DNA from: Pavlovales sp. CCMP2436
Taxonomy: Eukaryota > Haptophyta > Pavlovophyceae > Pavlovales
DNA: 15,487 bases
Direction of reading: 5' to 3'
NCBI GenBank assembly: GCA_026770615.1
Contig: MU631379.1
Coordinates: forward strand, 300,770 to 316,256
Below, one piece after another: positions 1-6,281 of this stretch. The notes beneath the pieces are model-generated. The model had not been told where the DNA came from. It saw nothing but the letters and a program-made list of their open reading frames with translations, and did no database searches. Both the position numbers and the translations under genes were made by a program. Within the stretch, counting starts at the first letter, position 1. Each line of letters opens with the position of its first letter.

Positions 1-336
1 CCGCCCGCCACACGCTCACAGGTCCTGCGCGCCTTTCGGCGCCGCGGCCACATCATTGGCTTCATCGACGAGAGCTGGACGTCGCAAGACTGCTCGCGCC
101 CGTGCTGCTTTGCGCACGCGACCTGTGACGCAGAGTGGAAGGTCGCGCGGCGCATGAAGCGCAAGGGCCGGACCCGCGTGCCGCGCTTCGTGAAAGCGCT
201 CAAGCGCTGCACGCGCTGCCGCACCATCTTCCAGCGCGACTTCAACGGCGCGCGCAACATCCGCCGCTGCGCGCTGCACATCCGCGGCCAGCCATCGCCG
301 CCCGCGCCTGCCCCGTCCTCCAATGGCGCGCCGTAG
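1..336 (+). CDS. Fanzor/TnpB-type RNA-guided nuclease, C-terminal fragment (5' end outside the window)
   Basis: The reading frame is open from base 1 to a TAG at 334-336, giving 111 residues, so only the C-terminus is here. Seen directly: an IDESWTSQDC stretch around residue 22, which matches the 'DExRTSxxC' signature before the zinc ribbon of Fanzor/TnpB proteins. A CTRC pair at residues 70-73 pairs with Cys31 and Cys35/36 as a candidate zinc ribbon. FQRDFNGARNI follows, and its Asp80 (238-240) is the expected last RuvC catalytic aspartate. Fanzors are the eukaryotic relatives of TnpB and use an RNA made from the 3' part of their locus. No break is visible in this part. The protein differs strongly from the second Fanzor at 3608-5836, so it is a separate lineage and not a recent duplicate. 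Two hairpins follow the stop codon. Whether the full gene is intact cannot be judged. Confidence 0.8.
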   Translation, partial: PPATRSQVLRAFRRRGHIIGFIDESWTSQDCSRPCCFAHATCDAEWKVARRMKRKGRTRVPRFVKALKRCTRCRTIFQRDFNGARNIRRCALHIRGQPSPPAPAPSSNGAP

Positions 337-360
337 GCGGGCGGGGCGGGCGCGTGCCCA

Positions 361-378
361 CCGCGCAGCTGAGCGCGG
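361..378 (+). other. GC-rich hairpin downstream of the Fanzor fragment
   Basis: A 6-base stem, CCGCGC (361-366) pairing with GCGCGG (373-378), has a loop of six. It lies 25 bases after the Fanzor stop and just before a much stronger hairpin. Together they could form the structured part of a Fanzor guide RNA or 3' UTR. Alone it is weak, because the region is very GC-rich. Confidence 0.35.
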
Positions 379-383
379 CGGGC

Positions 384-419
384 TGCGCGCACTCACGCGG
401 AGCCGCGTGAGTGCGCGCA
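384..419 (+). ncRNA. Perfect 17-base-pair hairpin, candidate Fanzor fRNA or 3' UTR structure
   Basis: Bases 384-400 are perfectly complementary to 403-419 with only AG between them, so the folded form has a 15-16 base-pair stem and a 4-base loop. It begins 48 bases after the Fanzor stop codon. Fanzor and TnpB guide RNAs are made from the 3' end of the gene and the sequence just after it, so a strong fold here fits that role. An element end or a cruciform are alternatives. The guide RNA role is inferred from position only. Confidence 0.4.
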
Positions 420-1410
420 CGCGCGCATGTGGCCCCCTTCCCCCCTCCCGGCTCCGCACCACCACGATGCCCGCAGAGGAATCTGCAACCTCGTACACAC
501 CACCCGGCGCCTTCATACTGCGAAAGCAGAGCAGGGGTGTGCAGCTGTAGTGCTGCAACGCTTGGCCGCGGCATCCCCGCACGCCTCCGTTCCGGTGTGA
601 TCCCGACCGTCTGGCCCCTACACTCCTACCAGAGTGCAAGACCATTCTCGCTTAAACGTGTACACATCCTCCACCTCGGCTCGGTGAGAGTCGGGGCCTC
701 CCCGCGCCTACTCGGGCTGTGGAGGACTCTGCACCGGCGGCAAAGCAGTCCTGGCGGCCCCTGCAGCGAGCTTGGGTCACACTAGGATGTACGCACGTGT
801 GTCAGGGGCTGCAGGGGGTATGGGGCGGGCTTAGCGCTTTCAGGCGCAAGTCCGTGTTCATAAATACTATACTAATACTGAACGGACTTATCGTCTCCCA
901 GCGCTGCTGCGAAATCTGCCACAAGTGCGACAGCCGCCACAGGTTCGTGCTGTGGGCAGAGCAGAAACGTAGACATACCTTTAAGGACTTGTAAATAATA
1001 GCTCTTTTAACGTCCCCTAATAAGGGTTCTATTCAAATCAATATTACATTCAAAGAGTAGGTATCTCACCGTCATTCAGCGCTGCTGCGGAATCCAACGG
1101 GCCAGCCGCCACAGATGTTACTTTCTCCTGGCTGGTCCCTCCCGTAGCGGCCGCGACATGGCCACCAACAACCTAATCAGCAATCAATACAAATCATTAA
1201 ATAGGGGTGTCACATAGGGCCGCGGCATTGCTCGGGAGCTCTGCTGGGTACAGGTATCTGCCACAATCACATAAACGCAAAGAGGCGTGGCCCTAATCGC
1301 ATTCAGCAAACCACTACCAGCAGCAGGAGGGGAGGGTTAGAGGAGGGGAGGGGGGAGGATGGAAGAGGGGGAAAAACGCATATGGATAAGGGGTGGGGGG
1401 GGGTTCTATA
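420..1410. other. Intergenic region with no supported gene
   Basis: Several short overlapping open frames exist on both strands, but none has a recognisable motif or consistent codon character. The stretch contains a diverged direct repeat (899-942 and 1077-1114) and a G-rich purine tract (about 1325-1411). The A+T content rises after about 850. Confidence 0.6.
899..1114 (+). repeat. Diverged direct repeat, two copies (899-942 and 1077-1114)
   Basis: Both copies begin CAGCGCTGCTGCG and end CAGCCGCCACAG, with a shorter and different middle in the second copy. They lie 178 bases apart, start to start. No coding frame is shared, so this is probably a remnant of a dispersed repeat. Confidence 0.55.
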
Positions 1411-1411
1411 T
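1325..1411 (+). other. Polypurine G-rich tract with G-quadruplex potential
   Basis: The top strand is nearly all purine from about 1325 to 1376, with at least five runs of three or more G. A run of nine or more G follows near 1395-1403. It sits just beyond the 3' end of the (-) ORF that stops at 1411, so that ORF's downstream flank would be C-rich. Confidence 0.5.
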
Positions 1412-1896
1412 TAATACTGCACCTGGACTGGCTGTGGCTGCACTGTCTTCAGAGCCGCCGGCGGAAGAACGTGTTGCTGGCTGATGCCCAGGTTAAGGAG
1501 GAAGGCAGCGGGCAACTTCGAGGTAGTCGGAGTCGCAGTCGAAGTCTGGGCCGCGGATCGCGTCAACGCGCGCCTTGGCTGAGCCGCGGCCCAGCCGGTA
1601 CCGTCGGTGCTGTCGACTGAGGCCGAGTCGGAGTCGTAGCCGTCGCGGGCACCATCGTGCGGGGGCATGGCGGCTGGCGCTCGCCCTTCGTTGCTGTTGA
1701 CCTGCGCGTCCATCCCGCCCATGCCCATCATCGAGTTGTTGTTCGCCATCTGCGCCATATGCGCCTGCATCTGCGCCATCATCGGGTTGCTCTGCGCGGG
1801 GCGTGTAGGCCAGGTCCTGTGCGGGGCGGGTAGGAAGTGGATTAGCGCGCGATCGAGTGTTGGCCGCTCGAGCGTCAAAGCCGCGTACTCACGCAC
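1411..1896 (-). CDS. Hypothetical Met/Gln/Asn-rich protein, 5' end uncertain
   Basis: A 161-codon frame ends with TAA at 1411-1413. I do not recognise it. It has a low-complexity NPMMAQMQAHMAQMANNN section near residues 38-54, a Met/Gly patch, then an acidic YDSDSASVDSTDG stretch and a basic, Ala/Thr-rich tail ending in PQPVQVQY. The first start in the frame is a GTG inside GTGAGTACGC, which reads as a good splice donor. The frame is also open upstream to about 1985, across the GC/AT boundary at 1936-1940. It may therefore be a 3' exon, a gene cut by the AT-rich segment, or chance. The opposite strand is also open here and would encode a hydrophobic run. No virus-like promoter octamer lies upstream. 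Confidence 0.3.
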   Translation of the reverse strand: MREYAALTLERPTLDRALIHFLPAPHRTWPTRPAQSNPMMAQMQAHMAQMANNNSMMGMGGMDAQVNSNEGRAPAAMPPHDGARDGYDSDSASVDSTDGTGWAAAQPRRALTRSAAQTSTATPTTSKLPAAFLLNLGISQQHVLPPAALKTVQPQPVQVQY

Positions 1897-1945
1897 GCAT
1901 CGCAGGCCCAGGCAATCAATACCGGGCCCAAGCTAGCGAGTAAAA

Positions 1946-2125
1946 ATGGAGATTTTAAATGTGGGATTCGTCTTTTTTGCTACTTTTTCTTTTTTACAAG
2001 CATTTGAAACTAATTATATGGACAGTTATTTTAACCACTCCGAATATGCATTTTGCAAAAAGAAAAATATTAAATTTGTTGGTGTAGGAGTTTTAAAGAA
2101 AATGGTTAATATGGAAATCGAATAG
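1946..2125 (+). CDS. Possible small ORF or exon, 59 codons, unrecognised
   Basis: It runs from an ATG at the AT-rich boundary to TAG at 2123-2125. The N-terminus is hydrophobic (NVGFVFFATFSFLQAF, residues 5-20) and could be one membrane segment. The rest is basic and polar with CKKK near residue 37. There is a weak look of membrane-transporter N-termini, but not enough for a family call. In AT-rich DNA an ORF of this length can arise by chance. Confidence 0.15.
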   Translation: MEILNVGFVFFATFSFLQAFETNYMDSYFNHSEYAFCKKKNIKFVGVGVLKKMVNMEIE

Positions 2126-2640
2126 TGATTTTTCGAAAGTCGAAATAATAAGATGTATAAATTTATTTCAGCCGAAAGAGATATTATATATCGTTAATTT
2201 GTGGTTCGAATTTGCAAATAATATACACAATTTTGACATTATTTTAAAAGCATATTAAATATTAAACTCTTTCCACCATTATACAATGTGAAGAATCCGT
2301 TTACATTCATGGAATTTGCTTCACTTGAAGGAATAACTAACTTTTTTCGAAAAGCGAGTTAATTTTGATAACCAGCTTACCACGAATGTTTGCTTTATAA
2401 AGTTATATTTCCGGAAACTGATAAAATTTTAAGTCGTTTATATTCCAGTTTAACTTTTTATTGTTACTCTTTTTGACAAATCGATTAGAGGACGATGGTA
2501 TGATGATAGAACATCGGTATTATATCCCGATATTTTCATTAAAAACTCAAAATAATAATGGATTAAACATCTAAATTTAGAATGTGTGAACCAGTTACTC
2601 GAATACAGTGCTCGATTCTGATTCAGAAACCGTTTTAAAA

Positions 2641-2817
2641 ATGCATGGTTCTTGTACATTTCAAAAATATCAGGGTATTCAACCGCATTTGGATTTCTTT
2701 ATTGTTGATGCATCGAAAGATCGCTTTGATGTAATAATTGAATGTATTGATTTCATTTTATCAATTGAATTCTTTAATTCGTATACACCTCTGACGTGTT
2801 CAATTCAAGCAACATAA
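2641..2817 (+). CDS. Possible small AT-rich ORF, 58 codons, unrecognised
   Basis: The frame ends with TAA at 2815-2817. The first ATG is at 2641, with a GTG further up at 2608. The composition looks protein-like (HLDFFIVDASKDRFDVIIEC, then a hydrophobic run), but I know no family for it. Low confidence because of its length and AT-rich setting. Confidence 0.15.
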   Translation: MHGSCTFQKYQGIQPHLDFFIVDASKDRFDVIIECIDFILSIEFFNSYTPLTCSIQAT

Positions 2818-2947
2818 CTATCACAGGAGCCGCATATGGGCACACAGCAAATGTGTAAATATAATATTGCCAGTGCTTGATATCGCAGCAGAAGACCAAC
2901 AATTGACCGTGATAACGTGAATGATAAAATAACAATGGAGAAACCGC

Positions 2948-3019
2948 GCCAAGAAACCGGTCAAGGCTAAGGAGGAGCCCAAGAAGAAGCCCAAGAGTAC
3001 TCCAGAGCGCTCATATTAA
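2948..3019 (+). other. Lys/Pro-rich coding-like patch, possible terminal exon of a nuclear protein
   Basis: Within AT-rich DNA, 23 codons read AKKPVKAKEEPKKKPKSTP and end with TAA at 3017-3019. They use GC-rich codons (AAG, CCC, GAG) unlike the surroundings. Such tails are typical of histone H1-like, HMG-like or other DNA-binding nuclear proteins. The frame is closed by a stop only a few codons upstream, so this could only be an exon (possible acceptor AG near 2939-2940) or a relic. Confidence 0.25.
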
Positions 3020-3261
3020 TTGGAGTAACCAACGAGTAAGTTTTTTCGATATCTGGAAGCAGCGTATGTGTTATTGAATATAAACATAATACAACGTTAT
3101 TGGATAAATTAAATAGTAAAATTAACACATGCAAGTCGTTAAAAAAACGAAACAAGCGTAAATCGTTACTAAAATGCAAGTCGAAATAAACAAACATGAT
3201 CAACGAATCGATTATAGCGGCTTTATAGATAAAAGATACATTTTACAATACATTCGGTTAT

Positions 3262-3438
3262 ATGAAGATAACTAAGAAAAATGATCAAAAAAGTATTATT
3301 GAAAAACTTATAAATACGACATTAATAATAGTTCCAAGAGGACCAGTAATATCCAATGTTGGTTTTGTATTGAATGATTGTCGCACCGTTATACTGAAAC
3401 GTCAGGTAAATATTATTATTATCGTTGTTGTATCATAA
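3262..3438 (+). CDS. Possible AT-rich ORF or first exon with a short intron
   Basis: The ATG at 3262 opens a 58-codon frame ending at TAA 3436-3438. At 3400-3411 the sequence reads CGTCAG then GTAAAT, a good splice donor. An AG at 3446-3447 would close a 42-base intron in phase 0 and extend the product by about 27 codons to TAG 3529-3531. The protein (IIVPRGPVISNVGFVLNDC and onward) is not one I recognise. Short AT-rich introns are common in compact eukaryotic genomes, but nothing confirms expression. Confidence 0.2.
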   Translation: MKITKKNDQKSIIEKLINTTLIIVPRGPVISNVGFVLNDCRTVILKRQVNIIIIVVVS

Positions 3439-3607
3439 ACATATAAGCCAATGAGTGATACTGAAATACAAAACCGTTTAGATTTTATATCATCAAAACT
3501 GATAGCATCAGAAAATAGATCATTAATTTAGGAGTTTTAATGCACCAAACTGTTCGATATCGTCGTATAAAGTATTTCCACCAATAGACAATATCCATTT
3601 TCCATAT

Positions 3608-5836
3608 TCACATCTGTAATAAATATATTCGCTTTATTAATAAGAGCCGTCTGAGTTGGGGTCTGTCCCCAATGTCCCTCCGGACGTGGGCGAATCGGTT
3701 AACTCCCCGGATGTTTTTCTGTTTCTTGATCTTCACGACCGGGGCAAAGCGTCCCGGTCGGTCGAGGCCGAGCGCTGCGCAGCGGGTGATATCGAGCATG
3801 TTCGCAGAGGCGAGCACGTCGCGGTTCCACAGGCAGCTGCAACCCTGGCAGGTCAGCAGCCCGTGCACATCGACGTTGCCGGTGCGGTATGGTCGCGAAG
3901 TCTCGCGCTTCTTAAATGTGCAGCAGTCTCCCTCCGTGCACCTGGCGCAGCTCTTCGACGTGCGGTACTTGTTGATGAGCAGCACGGTGTAACCCGCCTT
4001 CCGAAGCACCTGGCGATAGCCCTTGCGCTTCGCCGGGCGGTGGTGCCGCGGGTTGTGCGCGTTGCTCGAGTCGCCAAACGAGATGACCACCTCTCCCGGG
4101 CGACCGAACGTCTCACCGAACGAGCTCATCATACGCACGTCGCACCGCTGCTTGAGGAGCTAGCCGTGATTCGCATGGCGCGCCACTTCTTGCGCCGGTA
4201 GAGTTCGAGCGTCGCCAGTGTCGCGCGAGTGCGCTGCACGATGCGATCGCCTAGGGCCAGCAAGCTCGGCGCGTAGCGCGCGGGGATGTGCTTCTCGATC
4301 GCCTCAGCGGAGCGCGCGTCCTGCTCCGAGAGCCGCTGCTTACGCAGGTGCTCGCGGACCTTGCGGAACTTCTTCTCGCCAGTCTCGAACCGGTGCTGCA
4401 TGAGCGTGAAGCGCCACGTGATGAGGTCGTCCCTGTCGCGGATGGGCTCGTCGTGAGAAGCGGCGTGGTCCTTGGGCGCTGCTGCGTACATCAAGTCGCG
4501 CATATTTGGATCAATGGACACGATGCGGTTGCCCTCGTAAATCGCACGGTCGACCTGGTCGACGTACTCCTCGTTGCCCCCATTGCCACCCTTCGAATCG
4601 AGCTCGTCGCCGTGTGTGTAGCCTTTAATGCAGAGCTGGATTGAGACGCCCACCGCGTCGGTGCTGATCGAGCCGCTGAACTCGAGACCCCGCTGCGCGT
4701 TGAGCACAAAGCGACGCAGGTCGACCTTTAGATTGCGCGCCCATATCGCCTTCTTGTGCGTAGAGGTTTGCTTAGAGAGCACGCTGCGCGACACACCCAG
4801 AGCGCTTACGTCCTCGTCAGTGAGGATGTGCAGCGCGGCCATCCTAAAGGCAATTTGGCTCGGGGAGCACGCACAGCGGGCGGATGAGCATGCTGGCGAC
4901 GAACTGCTGCATGCGCATGGCCGCGCGGACAAAGTGGAGCGGGTTGCACGCGCCCGTCTTGCACTTGAGGTGGTAGACGACGGGCTTCGTCATGCGCTCC
5001 ATAGGCAGATGGCGCTGCAGCTCCGCGCGCACATCGGGCAACACGTCGTCCCAGCGCCCCTGTAGCGCAGCGTGCGTCTCAGCCCACAGCCCTTTATGCG
5101 CCTCCTTGCGCTCGTCCTTCGTGAGGTTGTCGCCGAATCGCGCTTCGTCGTAGCTCGCGCCGACGAACCGCCGCACATGCGCGTCGAAGTGCTCCTGTAT
5201 ATTGGTTTTTAAGTTGGCCACCCATATGTTGCCCGCCTACGTCAGGTGCGCATCTATGTTGGTGCACGACGCGAGGCGCGTGTCGCCAGCTTCGAGCAAC
5301 AGCGGTGCGTAGCTGGTGAGATATACGTCTTCGAGCTGCGACGCCAGCAGCTGGCGCTCGACTATGAGGGCGATTGCGGCGCGCTCCTTTGGTGGCAGGA
5401 AGATATCAAGCGCTGCGTCGCTCTCCGGGTGGAGATTGCATAGGAATGCGCCGAGCAGCTCGGGCGCGCACACCACCCCCGTGACGAGCCGCGAATCCAT
5501 GCACCGAGCTTAGTGGGCGTAGCGCATCGCCTTGAGCGTGGCGAATTCGACGCCGGTCGTGGGCATGCCGTCCATCTGCTCGTATTTATCGAAGACCGCC
5601 TCCATCGCGCACGCGTCGACGCGCGTGTTGCATGCAGCTGCGGGTGAGGTGTACTCCGCGCGGCACACCGCGCGAGCGGCAGCCTGGATGAGGTTCAGGT
5701 CGATCGACGGGAACGCTTTCGGATCGTCATCCTGCGCGGCTTTGAAGAGGTGCAGGTGCAGCAGGTCGACGACGCGCACGGCTAGCAGCTGCGCCTTGCG
5801 CACGAAGGTCTCTAAGCGCTCGACGACAGCTGCTTC
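3608..5836 (-). pseudogene. Fanzor-type RNA-guided nuclease, decayed (two stops, two frameshifts)
   Basis: Successive (-) frames line up in order as one Fanzor. 5836-5240 is the helical N-terminal region, with LAVRVVDLLHLHLF, then PSIDLNLI, then YAPLL. KTNIQEHFDAHVRRFV follows at about 5210. The first RuvC block has FSGSISTDAVGVSIQ and IDPNM (Asp at 4510-4512). A WR-rich helix and FGDSS (about 4070) follow. The zinc ribbon has KYRTSKSCARC (Cys at 3947-3949 and 3938-3940) and CQGC (3848-3850 and 3839-3841). The last RuvC Asp is in WNRDV (3818-3820). The gene is broken by TAA at 5510-5512, TAG at 5237-5239, a frame change near 4866 and another between 4131 and 4160. The key Asp and Cys residues remain. 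The position before the RTS motif that is often Glu in Fanzors is Asn here. Total length of about 730 codons fits the family. No clean start exists, because the 5' end runs into the resolvase gene in another frame. Confidence 0.8.
3644..3660 (+). repeat. Left copy of a 17-base direct repeat bracketing the GC-rich block
   Basis: GAGCCGTCTGAGTTGGG here matches GAGCCGTCTGAGTCGGG at 13742-13758 with one mismatch. This copy sits exactly where AT-rich DNA gives way to the GC-rich block. A 13-base identity alone is expected once or twice by chance in a window this size, so position is the main argument. Confidence 0.35.
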
Positions 5837-6033
5837 TCGATCACGACGTGGTCCGCGCGCGCGAAGAGCGCCTCGTGCTTGTCGGTGAACGCGCGCACGA
5901 GGCGCACATTGCTCGCCGGCTCGTACTTGGTGTCCAGGCAGAGCGGCTCGTTGGCCCAGTCCACGATCCGGCCGTCCTCGGTGACGCAGTAGGAGATGTT
6001 GCGGATGCCCACGTCGATCGCCACGAGGAGCAT
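5812..6033 (-). CDS. Poxvirus A22/RuvC-like Holliday junction resolvase, truncated
   Basis: The ATG at 6033 (preferred over a GTG at 6042) opens a 73-codon frame ending in TAG at 5812-5814. It begins MLLVAIDVGIRNISYCV, the RuvC-fold first strand with its catalytic Asp. A second strand, RIVDWANEPL, follows, and near the end HVVIEKQ carries the expected catalytic Glu. This pattern marks the viral A22-type resolvases, which cut four-way DNA junctions when concatemers or recombination intermediates are resolved. Family members are usually about 150-190 residues, so the C-terminal half with the last Asp pair is missing. The frame passes directly into the Fanzor N-terminus in another frame. A CTTTTTCG octamer ends 20 bases before the ATG, matching the promoter signal of the block. 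It was either truncated by the Fanzor or broken by a frameshift; I favour truncation. Confidence 0.65.
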   Translation of the reverse strand: MLLVAIDVGIRNISYCVTEDGRIVDWANEPLCLDTKYEPASNVRLVRAFTDKHEALFARADHVVIEKQLSSSA

Positions 6034-6052
6034 GGCCACCACACGGCGGCCG

Positions 6053-6060
6053 CGAAAAAG
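6053..6060 (-). promoter_or_regulatory. Promoter octamer for the resolvase gene
   Basis: On the minus strand this reads CTTTTTCG, with its G 20 bases before the ATG at 6033. It fits the WWWWTTCG pattern except for its first base. Confidence 0.5.
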
Positions 6061-6073
6061 TTAGTCCGCGTAG

Positions 6074-6205
6074 TCACCGGGAAAGATCGCCGAAAGGCCT
6101 TGCGGATTGAAGTTTCCTGAGCTCAAGCACGAGGTCTGTGCCGAATGCGACCAATCCGGAGGCCGTGACCGAGTAGATGGCCACTGCCAAGATTAGGTCG
6201 AGCAT
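6074..6205 (-). CDS. Small single-pass membrane protein, 43 residues
   Basis: The ATG at 6205 opens a 43-codon frame ending with TGA at 6074-6076. The N-terminus is a hydrophobic helix (LILAVAIYSVTASGLVAF, residues 4-21), followed by a short basic tail ending PFGDLSR, so the likely topology is one membrane span with a cytosolic or virion-interior tail. I know no family. A promoter-like AATTTTCG octamer ends 16 bases before the ATG. The gene lies between the 1133-residue gene and the resolvase on the same strand, with 40 bases to the resolvase ATG, and resembles the other small membrane proteins of this block. Confidence 0.55.
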   Translation of the reverse strand: MLDLILAVAIYSVTASGLVAFGTDLVLELRKLQSARPFGDLSR

Positions 6206-6220
6206 GCTGCTAAGCCCGCG

Positions 6221-6228
6221 CGAAAATT
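6221..6228 (-). promoter_or_regulatory. Promoter octamer for the 43-residue membrane protein
   Basis: Minus strand AATTTTCG, with the G 16 bases before the ATG at 6205. It matches the WWWWTTCG pattern. Confidence 0.55.
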
Positions 6229-6281
6229 GGTGATGCGGTGATGCGGTAAAGGGTTCCTGGAGAAGTTCTCCCTGAGCGCCA

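Larger units (their letters stand above)
1936..3640. other. AT-rich segment between two GC-rich blocks
   Basis: Base composition changes sharply at about 1936-1940 and back at about 3640. No gene of ordinary size is present. Small AT-rich ORFs with reasonable amino-acid composition lie at 1946-2125, 2641-2817 and 3262-3438, and a GC-richer Lys/Pro coding-like patch lies at 2948-3019. It could be host intergenic DNA, a diverged intron-rich gene, or an inserted element. I saw no terminal repeats at its two edges. Confidence 0.6.

Noticed and set aside
135..785. Several overlapping frames of 75-209 codons on both strands
   Set aside because: They are shadows of the Fanzor end or GC-rich frames without motifs. 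The Fanzor frame explains 1-336.
719..994. A 91-codon plus-strand ORF with CEICHKC
   Set aside because: The two-Cys pattern alone is not a zinc finger, and the ORF overlaps one copy of a noncoding repeat that recurs at 1077-1114 out of that context.
1667..1936. Plus-strand ORF with a hydrophobic run (ELLFAICAICACICAIIGLL)
   Set aside because: It is the exact complement of the Met/Gln-rich stretch of the minus ORF, a common artefact of ATG/CAG-type codons. Neither strand is proven, and the minus reading is more natural.
3656..4201. Plus-strand ORF of 181 codons over the Fanzor zinc ribbon
   Set aside because: The opposite strand carries the recognisable Fanzor motifs there.
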